From Actinomycetes bacterium (GTDB taxonomy: Bacteria > Actinomycetota > Coriobacteriia > Anaerosomatales > JAGXFU01), in the NCBI GenBank assembly GCA_024637115.1, contig JAGXFU010000017.1, positions 1 through 64,000 of the forward strand: a DNA stretch of 64,000 nt. The letters run 5' to 3'. Shown in pieces: positions 37,355 through 46,232 of this stretch. The stretch's first letter is position 1, and each line of letters begins with the position of its first letter. A program made the position numbers and the translations under genes. The notes under the pieces are model-generated. The model ran no database searches, was not told where the DNA came from, and was given only the letters and a program-made list of their open reading frames with translations.

Positions 37355-38593
37355 CTACTTGGTAGGCTCAACGACCCAATCCCACCAATCGTTGACTATG
37401 GCAGGCGAATGCGTAGCGACTACGATGCGAGAGCCACGCAGGTCTGCCGCCTCCACCAGGTCTTGGACAAGCGTCAGTTGCCACGCGATGTGCAATGAGA
37501 GTTCGGGTTCATCGATGAGGATTACGCACCTCGGGGGAAGAGCAACCAGCACTCCATAGAACAGCGCGAGGAGTTGTTGTTCTCCTGTTGAGGTGGACAG
37601 ATGTGCTGGATTGTCGATATCACATAATGCGCGGGCGACCCTCTCATACTGCTCGGTGTTGAAGTATCTGCCGAGGAACTTGCCGAGCGCACGTAGGCGA
37701 TGCGGAAGAGACAGGTCGTCAACCACATCCATCGTGTCGCTGGGCGCAACCTGTTCGTCGCTCTGCTCCTCGCCCACGAGCACATCGAAGGGGAAGACGC
37801 TGGAAGCGGTCGGGAGGTCCGCGCCGAGCAATCCTTCCATTTCGCTGAAGAACGTCAGCGTCCCATAGGCGTTGGCTAGACCAGCCTGAATGAAGGAGAT
37901 GGTCTCGTCGCGGACAGCATGGACCCCGCCTCTCTGGGCCTTTCGCACGACGCGGGAGGGAAGCGCCCCCAGGCGATGTGTTCCCATCACCCGCACGGGC
38001 GAGTCACCCAACAGGTGGGGGTGCCATTCGGGCAAATAGGCTGGGTCGGGTGCGGCATGGTCGGTGCGGTCGCCCGAGGCAAGTAGTCTCATGGTCATCT
38101 CATTGGTCTCGCGCTCGAATCCGACTGACCCGACATCGTCACGCTCCAGACTCGTCCCGGCATACCCCGGGGCAACGAGTCGCCCAGTCGCATCCTTGCG
38201 CGAACCTTTGAGTTCAGTCACCCCATAGAAGTCCACAACTGGTACGGCATACTCGTATCCGAAATAGTGAAGCGGGGGGGAGAGTGTGACCTCCTCGGCC
38301 CCAAGGCGCTCCTTCACCTCGATGTACTGCGCCTCGCCCGGACCCACCGACATCGAGAGCGTGCGTTCTCCACTGAACCCAAAACCAATCGAATGCACTC
38401 CTCGCTTCAACGCGGCCCGGAAATCACCCTCGCTCGCATAGGCCAGTGCGTGCAAGCACGTTGATTTCCCTGTCCCGTTCTCACCGAGGATTAGTGTCGG
38501 TTTCGGCTCCCGGTGCACGGGGATGGTGATGGGCGCAGAGAAGTCGAGTCCTACGCTCAACTCCTCGATATCTGTTGGTTCCACACGCTCCAT
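37355..38593 (-). CDS. AriA-like AAA ATPase (PARIS-like system)
   Basis: This 412-residue ABC/SMC-like ATPase carries Walker A GENGTGKST (K43), an ABC-type signature STSTGEQQLLALFYGVL, Walker B CVILIDEPELSLH and a switch histidine VATHSPAIV. Single-gene AAA15/AAA21-type ATPases next to DUF4435 are the AriA sensor/scaffold of PARIS, which sequesters AriB until infection. Length is slightly below the usual AriA (about 450). ATG 38593 is preceded by GGTCG with no strong ribosome site. OLD/Gabija ATPases were considered, but there is no fused TOPRIM domain. Confidence 0.82.
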   Translation of the reverse strand: MERVEPTDIEELSVGLDFSAPITIPVHREPKPTLILGENGTGKSTCLHALAYASEGDFRAALKRGVHSIGFGFSGERTLSMSVGPGEAQYIEVKERLGAEEVTLSPPLHYFGYEYAVPVVDFYGVTELKGSRKDATGRLVAPGYAGTSLERDDVGSVGFERETNEMTMRLLASGDRTDHAAPDPAYLPEWHPHLLGDSPVRVMGTHRLGALPSRVVRKAQRGGVHAVRDETISFIQAGLANAYGTLTFFSEMEGLLGADLPTASSVFPFDVLVGEEQSDEQVAPSDTMDVVDDLSLPHRLRALGKFLGRYFNTEQYERVARALCDIDNPAHLSTSTGEQQLLALFYGVLVALPPRCVILIDEPELSLHIAWQLTLVQDLVEAADLRGSRIVVATHSPAIVNDWWDWVVEPTK

Positions 38594-38673
38594 CGAACGA
38601 CCTCCGAGTCACAAGATAGCGTGTACGCTGACCGTCAGATTCTAACGTAGCCCCAGGGTTCTGGCTCTCGAAC

Positions 38674-38856
38674 CTACTCTTGAGGCGGGAACAGCCCCTC
38701 ATCCGTGAGCCAGCATTGCCTCCCGTCAAACTCGACGACGAAGTAGCGGAGACCGTCGAGCGGCCCTCCCTCGACCGTCTCGGGCACAGCGCCGTTGACG
38801 ACCTTCACGAGGAACAACGAGCGGGCGGTCTCATCGATGTCACCAAGCGACTCCAT
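38674..38856 (-). CDS. Small hypothetical protein upstream of the PARIS-like pair
   Basis: ATG 38856 encodes 60 residues (MESLGDIDETARSLFLV... to GLFPPQE), acidic, with a balanced composition and a plausible beta-hairpin. It lies 81 bases before ariA and in the same direction. There is no clear ribosome site and no recognised family. It could be a leader gene or antitoxin-like regulator, but this is speculative. Confidence 0.45.
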   Translation of the reverse strand: MESLGDIDETARSLFLVKVVNGAVPETVEGGPLDGLRYFVVEFDGRQCWLTDEGLFPPQE

Positions 38857-38974
38857 GCCCGAAGTCTAATCCGCCGCGTCTTACCAGAACCCAAACCACC
38901 CCAATCTGGCGTTAGACACCTGTTAGACGCACCGCCTTCTACCTGCGGCTTCGCACCCTGCACATGGTCTGTGT

Positions 38975-38991
38975 CCATGCGCGTCTGCCGT
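38975..38991 (-). repeat. Relic of tRNA-Leu 5' half inside the island
   Basis: Seventeen bases are identical to 33703-33719 of tRNA-Leu and sit in a longer, diverged context: CACATGG before, and GGGTGCCT 25 bases after, as in the intact locus. The relic marks a likely internal junction between two elements. Confidence 0.55.
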
Positions 38992-39049
38992 GACATCCTC
39001 GTTGGGTGCCTCTACTATTACTGACATTGTCCAGGACTGGGGGGAACTC

Positions 39050-40060
39050 ATGGGAGATTCGACGACGCACGAGAGACTGCTGGCAAAGGCTCAATCAGTG
39101 TTGCAACCAAACCAGCGCTGCATCATCAATCCAGACATCGATGGAATCCTATCCGCATTGGTTCTGCAATCAGTCCTCGATTGGAGAGCGGTCGGCTGGT
39201 ACGACAGCAGGGACACCCTCTGGATATCCAATGATGCCGCCGACGAAGCCGATGAGTGCGTCTACATTGACGTGTTCGTAGTCCCCGAGGGTATTCGCTG
39301 TATCGACCAGCATATTGTCGCGATAGACGCTGAACACTGCGCCTCCTTGGCAGCAAACAGCAAGAAGGTGAATCCGAACATCGAACGCGTTCGGTACGCA
39401 TCTCCAGACTCCAAGGACCCCAACGCCTACGCATGGAAGTACCCCTTCGGCTCTGTTCACTTCATCATCGCGATGCTCGAAGCACTCGGCCAAGAGGTAT
39501 CAATCGACCTGACCGCACCCATGTTTGGCTCGTTGAATGCGGCAGATGTGATACTTCGCGCCGACGATGCCGCCCGGACGACTGCATATCGCTACAAGAA
39601 GAATGCCGCTGACTGGTGGGGCTGGCTGACGGACTTGGGCGGACCACTGACCGCTGAACTCGCGGCGTATGCGCTGGGGACCTCTAAGGCGCACGCAGAC
39701 GATGCCTACGCGGTCTGCGCGGACACCTTCAAGAATGTCTATGGATGCCAGAGCGCCGATGGCGGCTTTGGGCGTTCAATCAAGAACCTTCAGGGCGGAG
39801 TGGACGACAGCAAGCGACGACTTCTCGCCGATATCGCTGAAGCGATGCGCCTGGCACCGCTTACCGTTGCAGACCGATACACCGCAGTCACTGGAACCTA
39901 TGGCAGCATGCCCGCGTACAACATCCCTGACATTAGAAACCTCCTTGCTGGCAACGGAGTCTTCTCCTACGCCTTCATCTCCTGTATGGGGCCAGCCGCA
40001 TTCCATGGATTCTCATACACCTTCGACATGCCTATCGAGGCGCACAAAGGAATCCACTAG
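39050..40060 (+). CDS. DHH-like phosphoesterase-fold protein
   Basis: ATG 39050 follows GGGGGGA by five bases (336 residues; the frame is open 20 codons earlier). The N-terminal NPDIDGILSALVL corresponds to the DHH motif DxDG, VYIDVFV to motif II and RCIDQHIV to a DHH-like motif III with Q for the first histidine. The C-terminal half has a Trp-rich helical region and GGFGRSIKNLQGG. DHH proteins hydrolyse cyclic dinucleotides or nanoRNA, or process DNA ends, but the altered motif makes catalysis uncertain. Probably co-transcribed with the putative endonuclease 29 bases downstream. Confidence 0.6.
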   Translation: MGDSTTHERLLAKAQSVLQPNQRCIINPDIDGILSALVLQSVLDWRAVGWYDSRDTLWISNDAADEADECVYIDVFVVPEGIRCIDQHIVAIDAEHCASLAANSKKVNPNIERVRYASPDSKDPNAYAWKYPFGSVHFIIAMLEALGQEVSIDLTAPMFGSLNAADVILRADDAARTTAYRYKKNAADWWGWLTDLGGPLTAELAAYALGTSKAHADDAYAVCADTFKNVYGCQSADGGFGRSIKNLQGGVDDSKRRLLADIAEAMRLAPLTVADRYTAVTGTYGSMPAYNIPDIRNLLAGNGVFSYAFISCMGPAAFHGFSYTFDMPIEAHKGIH

Positions 40061-40089
40061 TCGTTCAGCATAGGGATTGGACAAAATAG

Positions 40090-40740
40090 ATGACCAGTGT
40101 ACAGGCAGTGCTATCCGACCTCGAGACCTTGAAGAGTCGCCTGTCTGGACTCCCCGTCAAGTGGGACGGGCGCGAGTGCATTCTTCAAATGAAGGAACGC
40201 GACTATCATTGGCGACAGATGGAGTGGATAGGCTTCTACGGTCAGATGCTTGCAGAGGACCTTCTTCGCGGCAGCATGAGCATTCCTGGCGAACGGTATG
40301 GGAACGCCGAATTCGATGTCTCTGGTGCCATCAATTGGGACATCAAGGTCCACCCGACTACGACCAACGCTTCAATTCTCAATGATGTCGAGGCTACCGA
40401 CCTCTCAATCCAAGAGAACGGTGTTCACGGACTTGTGATGATTGCAGTGGACGCGCTATACGACGAGACAGGCGAGTTCAAGGCCTGGCACGATGTATTG
40501 AAAGGCGGCACTAGCAGATACGAAGCCGACAGGATTGAGCGTGGGGCACGCTCGAGGCGCAGAAAGGTCAGTGCCCAAGTCAAGGAAATCAACTTTGTTC
40601 TACTCGACGAGGACAACATAACTCGGCTGGGTCGAGCACAAGAGGGCTGGCGAAACTCTAACGGGGCACCGCGCAGAGCGAAGTATCAGATTACAAAAGC
40701 GAAGTTGGCCGCGCTGAGGTCAGACCAACTGGTCTTCTAG
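40090..40740 (+). CDS. Putative restriction endonuclease partner of the cytosine methyltransferase
   Basis: The 216-residue protein contains FDVSGAINWDIKVHP (about residues 77-91), compatible with a PD-(D/E)XK site (D...DIK). The rest is alpha/beta without a named family. It converges with, and overlaps by 21 bases, the cytosine-5 methyltransferase gene, which is a common arrangement in type II systems. No homologous type II enzyme was recognised, so function rests on context and motif. Confidence 0.6.
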   Translation: MTSVQAVLSDLETLKSRLSGLPVKWDGRECILQMKERDYHWRQMEWIGFYGQMLAEDLLRGSMSIPGERYGNAEFDVSGAINWDIKVHPTTTNASILNDVEATDLSIQENGVHGLVMIAVDALYDETGEFKAWHDVLKGGTSRYEADRIERGARSRRRKVSAQVKEINFVLLDEDNITRLGRAQEGWRNSNGAPRRAKYQITKAKLAALRSDQLVF

Positions 40741-42159
40741 GCACGCTGCGGGACTTTCAAGGGGCAGTCCTATTTGCTCAACTGACTGTCCCTCTGCCCT
40801 CTTGGAAGCGCCCAGCAGTACCGCGCCGACTGCTTCAATCAACCCAGCGCACACGGCGTTGCCCAGTTGCTTGTACGCAGCCGCATCATCAACGACTCCT
40901 CGCGAGTACACCCTCTCGGGTATCCGCTGGAGTCGGCTTGCCTCGAGCGGAGTCAACTTCCTGTAACGCTCACCCCCATCGCGGAGGGCCGGACCGACGA
41001 CTGATGTCTGGGTGATAGCGACCAGTGCTGGAACGTAGGTAGGAGGCTTCACGCGAATCCCGCTCGGACGAAACTGAATAACAAGGTCACGCAGAGTCCT
41101 GTCTGTGCGGCTGGGGTGCTGTTTTCTTGCTTGCCACTCGAACTTCTGCCGAGAGAACGAAAACTCTGAAACTTTCAGTTGCCTCTCGCCCCAAGTCATG
41201 TCCATCCACTCGTCAATGAATACTCGGTGCTCCGTATAGAAACGTGAGTTCTTAGTACGAAAACCCACTTCCCAAGAGGCCATACCGTCTTCCAACTCGG
41301 GTTCGTCGGAGAACGCAAAGGTCCAAATAGGAAACCCAGGAAGCGTGTCAACGGGGATGTTCCGCACAAAATAGTCCCAGGCCTCCAGATACATCGCCTC
41401 GTTGCTAGACACGTAGTATCGCTCCACCGAGTCAATAGAGGCATCACTATCCAGGAAGTCTGCAATCCGCCAGCAGTCTGGGTCGAACAGATTCTTGTTC
41501 CGAATCTGCTTCCCGATGTGATAGACCTGGTCAATCGTTGACTCGGCAGATGCCAGTGTGTCGGCATCTGCCCGAATACCAAGGATGAACACTCTCTCGC
41601 GGACTTGGGGAGTCCCGCCCATCTTGTATGGCAACAAGTGCGGACTAAGTACCAGCGGAGTGTCAGAAACGACATACCCTTCTTCTCTCAGCGAACTTAC
41701 GATGGTTGCCCATGTGTCCGCGTGTCTTGGGCCAGTCAAGTTCCTAACATTCTCAAGGAAGAGATAGCGTGGCTTCTTTGCACGGACGATTTGGAGAATA
41801 TCGAAGAAGAGTGTGCCTCTTGTTCGGTCGGAGAAACCCTTCTGGCCTCCCGATTTCGAGAATGGTTGGCATGGAAACCCAGCACACAACAAGTCGTGGT
41901 CGGGAACCAGCGCGTCAATCTCGTCACCGCTGCATAGTGAGTCTTCGTCGTTCATATCGTGTCGCGTGAGCGCTCGAATGTTGGAGATGAACTGCTCCGT
42001 GGGGAGTTCAGGGAACGTTGCAGAGTAGACCTTGCGGCAATCCTGGTCCATCTCGCAAGCCATGACACACTCGCCTCCGAGATTAGCCATCGCATGATGG
42101 AACCCACCAATTCCAGCGAACAGGTCTATGAAGCGGAAGTCACTCAAGGTTTTCTCCAC
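40720..42159 (-). CDS. DNA (cytosine-5) methyltransferase
   Basis: 479-residue C5-methyltransferase. Motif I DLFAGIGGFHHA, motif IV with catalytic C97 in GFPCQPFS, motif VI ENV (136-138), motif VIII QVRERVFILG, a variable target-recognition region of about 190 residues, and motif X GNAVCAGLIEAV. It modifies cytosine in a specific sequence, probably to protect from the overlapping endonuclease. Start GTG 42159 has a modest GGTGGAG upstream. Recognition sequence not predictable. Confidence 0.93.
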   Translation of the reverse strand: MEKTLSDFRFIDLFAGIGGFHHAMANLGGECVMACEMDQDCRKVYSATFPELPTEQFISNIRALTRHDMNDEDSLCSGDEIDALVPDHDLLCAGFPCQPFSKSGGQKGFSDRTRGTLFFDILQIVRAKKPRYLFLENVRNLTGPRHADTWATIVSSLREEGYVVSDTPLVLSPHLLPYKMGGTPQVRERVFILGIRADADTLASAESTIDQVYHIGKQIRNKNLFDPDCWRIADFLDSDASIDSVERYYVSSNEAMYLEAWDYFVRNIPVDTLPGFPIWTFAFSDEPELEDGMASWEVGFRTKNSRFYTEHRVFIDEWMDMTWGERQLKVSEFSFSRQKFEWQARKQHPSRTDRTLRDLVIQFRPSGIRVKPPTYVPALVAITQTSVVGPALRDGGERYRKLTPLEASRLQRIPERVYSRGVVDDAAAYKQLGNAVCAGLIEAVGAVLLGASKRAEGQSVEQIGLPLESPAACLEDQLV

Positions 42160-42321
42160 CTATTGCATTGAAGTCGTGTTGGTCAAATCAAGAACTAGAG
42201 TTTCTTGGATTCTATCAGGCAACAACAAGCCACTATTCTGCCAACCCGCTCACTGCTACACGATTGCATCACAGTCTGACATTCATATCGCATGGCTCTG
42301 GGACTTCCGATACGCCCTCGT

Positions 42322-42648
42322 CTAACGCGACTTTGCAAGAGCCAACAGGCTCGGAATGTCCATCCCCAGATACTGGCGAATCGCTCCAGCCACGGCTTCG
42401 TGGTCATCCGCATCGAGGCCAGTGGCAATGAAGTCATCGGTGAGTTGGCCTCCGCGCAGGGTGAGTGGCTGGATGAGGACATTACCGTCATCGTCCGAGC
42501 CGACCTCCAGATAGATTATCTCGCCCTCGGGGTCGAGGTAGTCGGTCTGGACATCAACGCCCCACATCCCACCCGCAAGGTCAGCGGCGAAGACGGTAGG
42601 GTCGCCCTCGAAATGTGCCTCGATTGCCTCTGCCTGAACCTTATCCAT
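42322..42648 (-). CDS. Small acidic protein near the integrase
   Basis: ATG 42648 has AGGAGAG seven bases upstream. The 108-residue product is strongly acidic (DADDHEAVAGAIRQYLG, LEVGSDDDGNVLI) with likely beta-alpha folding. Acidic DNA-mimic anti-restriction proteins look like this, but no family match is evident. It lies between the methyltransferase and the integrase, same strand. Confidence 0.65.
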   Translation of the reverse strand: MDKVQAEAIEAHFEGDPTVFAADLAGGMWGVDVQTDYLDPEGEIIYLEVGSDDDGNVLIQPLTLRGGQLTDDFIATGLDADDHEAVAGAIRQYLGMDIPSLLALAKSR

Positions 42649-42698
42649 CGGACTCTCCTAACAACTGACTCGACCAGCCAATACTAACGTATCAACCA

Positions 42699-43763
42699 CT
42701 ATGCACGTTCGCCCCAAACGGCCTCTTCGAGCCGCCTCGCCGCGTCCTCTTTGGTCTCGGGCGTGAGGTGCCCGTACATATCCATCGAGACCTGGATTGA
42801 TGAGTGGCGTGCGAGTTCTTGGATGACCTTCATCGGGGTGCCAGCCGCAAGGTGTGCCGCGACGAAGGAATGTCGAAGACCATGGAACGTCACATGCGGC
42901 AAGCCAGCCTTCTTGAGGGCTGGCGTGAGAACGCCTCGGTTCACCCAGTCGGCGCGGAGTGGTGAGCCGTCATCACGGCAGAACACCAGGTTCATCTCAC
43001 TGGCTGGTGAGAGAGTCATACGCTCCAACAAGAAATCTTCGACCGCCTTGGGCATCGGTATCTTGGCGACGGAGCGCGGAGTCTTCGGCTCCTGCAACTC
43101 ACCGTTCCACATCGACTGGCGCACATTGATGCGATGCTCTGCCCAAAGGACGTTGTCCCAGGTGAGTCCAAGGCACTCCCCTTTACGCATCCCGCACATA
43201 CACCCGAGTGCGATGAGACCTTTCCACTGAGTGTCGGTGGCCTCCATGAGGCGACGCATCTGTTCGGGGGTGAGAAACGCTATCTCATTCCTCTCTTTGC
43301 GCGGCAGAGCGATGCCCTTGACGGGATTGGAACTCGCGTAGCCCCACTGCATCGCGATAGTGAAGATGCGGCGGAACGGAATCATCTGATTGCGGATGCT
43401 CTTGGGAGACAAGCGTCCCTCGCGCACAAGCCGCGACACGTACTTCTGGACATGCTCTGGCTGGATGGCGGTCATCTTCTTGTCACCGAAGGCTGGTACG
43501 AGATACTTCCGCAGATAGCCCTCGTATTCTTTGACGGTAACTGGCTTAAGAGCGACTTTCGCATAATCCATGATGAACAAGTCGGCGAACTCGCGGAACG
43601 TTATCGGCTTGGGGATGTGCAACTCGCCACGCCTGGCCTTCACGGTGAACTCATCGTGGAGAACCTGCGCCCGTCTCTTGCTCGTGCCACATGAGAGCCA
43701 ACGCTGTACGCCATCGACGCGCACTACCGCGTAGTAGTTGCCGTTGCGCTCTACGATTGCCAT
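42699..43763 (-). CDS. int: Tyrosine site-specific integrase of the island
   Basis: 354-residue tyrosine recombinase. An N-terminal arm-binding AP2-like domain (1-50), a SAM-like core-binding domain (about 55-150) and the catalytic domain hold R193 (GMRKGE), H294-G-L-R297, H320 (ARHSS) and Y330 (DMYGHL). ATG 43763 follows AAGGGGGAT; the longer frame lacks a ribosome site. It should catalyse integration at tRNA-Leu. Unlike most islands it is not next to the att site but lies about 10 kb inside, which fits two joined elements. Its upstream region holds several TTAGA repeats. Confidence 0.92.
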   Translation of the reverse strand: MAIVERNGNYYAVVRVDGVQRWLSCGTSKRRAQVLHDEFTVKARRGELHIPKPITFREFADLFIMDYAKVALKPVTVKEYEGYLRKYLVPAFGDKKMTAIQPEHVQKYVSRLVREGRLSPKSIRNQMIPFRRIFTIAMQWGYASSNPVKGIALPRKERNEIAFLTPEQMRRLMEATDTQWKGLIALGCMCGMRKGECLGLTWDNVLWAEHRINVRQSMWNGELQEPKTPRSVAKIPMPKAVEDFLLERMTLSPASEMNLVFCRDDGSPLRADWVNRGVLTPALKKAGLPHVTFHGLRHSFVAAHLAAGTPMKVIQELARHSSIQVSMDMYGHLTPETKEDAARRLEEAVWGERA

Positions 43764-43927
43764 GCCTATCCCCCTTGCCGCTTCTTCACTGCCCATCGGG
43801 CTTCTCTATCTTCTAACACTTTGTCTTATCGTGTCTACCCCCTATTTCTAACTGTATCTAATCTATACGGTTGTCTAGGCACTCGGTGCTACCATCAGAC
43901 TCGACGAACGTGGAAGGAGAAACACTG

Positions 43928-44176
43928 GTGCCGAAGGACAAGCCATACCACCTCATCCCGACACCTGTGCCGAAAGCAAAGAAGCCTCGCGGGGTCTACG
44001 CGCTGGTCATAGAAGATTTCTTGCAGAGCGGTGAGGAGTCGGTCGAGGTCGTGTTCGACGGCAAGAGCCAGAACACCATCTATCAGGGCCTATATCACAC
44101 GCTCATCAAGAGCGGTCGCACGGATGTCGTGACACGCCGCCGCGAGGGTCGTGTTTACCTTCAGAAGGCGGACTGA
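43928..44176 (+). CDS. Small basic protein divergent from the integrase
   Basis: GTG 43928 with GGAAGGAG eight bases upstream gives 82 residues. It has a Lys/Pro-rich start (PKDKPYHLIPTPVPKAKK) and a compact alpha/beta domain with a possible basic wing (SGRTDVVTRRREGRVYLQKAD). Such a fold beside an integrase promoter suggests a small DNA-binding regulator or excisionase, which is inferred from position only. Confidence 0.55.
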   Translation: MPKDKPYHLIPTPVPKAKKPRGVYALVIEDFLQSGEESVEVVFDGKSQNTIYQGLYHTLIKSGRTDVVTRRREGRVYLQKAD

Positions 44177-44437
44177 GTGTCGTCGAGTCTCTTACTCGAA
44201 AGTCTATCGACTCAGTCTGATTGACTGATGCTTCTGTGAGGCCACGAGAGCCTGTCTGAGAGTCACTGGACTCCGAGATGACGCGAGGCTCATACTCGGT
44301 CATTCGAGACCTCAGAATCGATACGCTAGAAGAAATCTTCTAGCGCGAAATCCCTGCTCAAAACCCCTGGAACTTGAATCGCGACCCTGCTACCCTTTTT
44401 ACTAACAGCCACCGACAGGACTCAAGGAGGAAAGCCG

Positions 44438-44536
44438 ATGCGACACCGCTCATCCACACAGAGCGACACTCGCCGCGCCACGCGCATCTCGCATCGGCGC
44501 ATATCCCTTCACGCCGCCAGCCGCCACGAGCAATAA
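44438..44536 (+). CDS. Possible Arg/His/Ser-rich leader peptide
   Basis: ATG 44438 follows AAGGAGGAAAGCCG, the best ribosome site in the region, yet encodes just 32 residues (MRHRSSTQSDTRRATRISHR then RISLHAASRHEQ). Seven arginines and four or more histidines and serines suggest either an attenuation leader or a tiny basic peptide. A nine-pair hairpin starts 5 bases after the stop. Coding status unproven. Confidence 0.4.
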   Translation: MRHRSSTQSDTRRATRISHRRISLHAASRHEQ

Positions 44537-44540
44537 CGGC

Positions 44541-44567
44541 GCTCGTCCCCTCTTGTTGGGACGAGCA
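44541..44567 (+). terminator. Hairpin after leader peptide (attenuator-like)
   Basis: GCTCGTCCC and GGGACGAGC form a perfect nine-pair stem around CTCTTGTT. No U-run follows, so it may be an attenuation or mRNA-stability hairpin rather than a terminator. Confidence 0.45.
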
Positions 44568-44687
44568 TGGCAGAAGGCGGTGTTCTCATATGGCTGGTTC
44601 CACTTAGCGCCTCACAGGACGTTCATATCTGACCGTCCCATGGCCTCTTCATGATTCCGCTCTGTCTGGAATCCAGATTGAACACAT

Positions 44688-46232
44688 ATGATGGAAGGCT
44701 ATTCCCTGCCCATTGATTGGAATGTGAGCGCAATGTACGACAATGACTCTCTTTCTGAATATGCACACGATACGCTCGATATGCACGCATATAGAGGCTG
44801 GAATCCAGATAGCGATGGCGGCTTCGCGACCCGGTTCGGTTTCCGAACGTCGATGCCTTGTGTCGCGCACCTCGTGGAATCGACAGCGAGTGACGAGACT
44901 CCAGTAGAGGGCAATCGTCACAACCTGCTGTGTGGCCTCGTCTATGCCCTTCGTCCCGACAACGACGAAGAAACCCTTGAGGAAGGGTTGAGGCTCTGGA
45001 ACAACTCGCTCCCCGACCCTCTGCCCGACTCCGAACTCGATAGCGTCTTCGACTCGCTACCTGCTGGCTATCGCAACCGCTGCCTCACAGAGGCGTTGGA
45101 GGGGTGGTGTGACGAGGACTGTCCGTGGTCGTCCGAGGACACCATCCCGTATGAGGACGAAGCGATGGCTCGTGCATCATCCGCACTGTTCAGGCTGGGG
45201 CATGGAACTCACCTCAAGCCTCGTGAACTCACCGCATATGCGGCTCTGGGCGGATTGGAGACCAGAGCGAAAGTCAAGCCAGGGACACCGTTCCACGCGA
45301 AAGTCGCATCGTTCGAGAGCCTTGTCCGACTGGGTGCTCAGACTGCAAGCGAGTCCATCGATGTGCTCGTGGAAGAAGGCTTCATCTTGATGATGGAGCG
45401 CGGCGAAGCGATGAAGAAGGCCAAGACGGTCGCCCGCATCTATCCCCCACCCCTACCCCAGGCCACGGGTAGCATCAGAGCCTCACACCAGACTGCTCAG
45501 GCGACCAGTCGCAAGGATGCCGTGGACTGGGGTCTCATTCACACACATCTCGATGTCCTTGTCTCTCAAGCCTCGCCGATGAATCGGGCATGGCGGGGCA
45601 TCCACCCGCAGACGCTTGGGAACCGCGTGTTCGACCTCGCCGCCGACAAGGCCAGGGGGACGGCGGACTACATGCGTGCCACATTCTCGCAAGACGAACT
45701 GAGGCGTTCGGGTCTCATCTCCAAGAAGGGCAACCTTCTCTGTGCGAGAGGCGCGATACTCATCCCGTTCGTCACTGACGGGGCAGTCGTGAACATCGAG
45801 TTCAGGCCCCATGACCCGAGTCATGCCGATACCAAGTCATGGTTCCTGAGCGGTATCCCCACACCCGTGGCCTACAACATCAACCTGCTCGACAGCATCG
45901 ATACCGTGGTTCTCTGCGAGGGTGCTATCGATACGCTCTCGGCACTCGATGTGGACGTTCCCGCCATCGGCTTGCGCTCGACCTCGGGAGACCACTCGGC
46001 ACTTGTCGAGCGGCTTGCTGGGAAGTCGGTCGCAATAGCATTGGACGCGGACAAGGCAGGGACAGCGAAGCGCATCCGCCTCATCGAGTCCTTCAACCGT
46101 GTGGGTATTCCTCACACCATCGTCCCCATCCCTGATGGCAAGGACTTGAACGACCTGCTCATCGAAGACCGTGATGCAATGCGCGAGATGCTTGTCACGG
46201 CATTGCGCGGTCTGGGATGGGAGGGCGAGTGA
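44688..46232 (+). CDS. Phage/satellite-type DNA primase with TOPRIM domain
   Basis: 514-residue replication protein. The C-terminal third carries a TOPRIM fold: VVLCEGAIDTLSAL with catalytic glutamate, VAIALDADKAGTAK (DxD-like) and IPDGKDLNDLL. The middle part (about 300-385) resembles the primase N-terminal half with GNLLCARGAILIPFV. The N-terminal 150 residues are acidic and resemble the helical PriCT region found in element primases. No zinc finger is clear. It would prime replication of the island once excised. ATG at 44688 or 44691. Confidence 0.82.
   Translation: MMEGYSLPIDWNVSAMYDNDSLSEYAHDTLDMHAYRGWNPDSDGGFATRFGFRTSMPCVAHLVESTASDETPVEGNRHNLLCGLVYALRPDNDEETLEEGLRLWNNSLPDPLPDSELDSVFDSLPAGYRNRCLTEALEGWCDEDCPWSSEDTIPYEDEAMARASSALFRLGHGTHLKPRELTAYAALGGLETRAKVKPGTPFHAKVASFESLVRLGAQTASESIDVLVEEGFILMMERGEAMKKAKTVARIYPPPLPQATGSIRASHQTAQATSRKDAVDWGLIHTHLDVLVSQASPMNRAWRGIHPQTLGNRVFDLAADKARGTADYMRATFSQDELRRSGLISKKGNLLCARGAILIPFVTDGAVVNIEFRPHDPSHADTKSWFLSGIPTPVAYNINLLDSIDTVVLCEGAIDTLSALDVDVPAIGLRSTSGDHSALVERLAGKSVAIALDADKAGTAKRIRLIESFNRVGIPHTIVPIPDGKDLNDLLIEDRDAMREMLVTALRGLGWEGE

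Larger units (their letters stand above)
44177..44687 (+). other. Non-coding region of 511 bases before the primase
   Basis: Contains several GACTC/GAGTC boxes between 44177 and 44300, an 18-base inverted repeat CTAGAAGA-AA-TCTTCTAG at 44326-44343 (operator-like), a short leader ORF with a strong ribosome site (44438-44536) and a hairpin at 44541-44567. It probably holds the promoter and control of the replication genes. Confidence 0.55.

Noticed and set aside
36448-38593. Gabija or OLD-family system
   Set aside because: The ATPase lacks a fused TOPRIM domain and the partner is DUF4435, not a UvrD-like helicase.
38941-39010. Complete second tRNA gene inside the island
   Set aside because: An anticodon-stem-like CATGG...CCATG pair is present, but U33, the T-arm and the 3' acceptor are missing.
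42699-43763. Complete prophage around the integrase
   Set aside because: No terminase, portal, capsid, tail or lysis genes within 20 kb.
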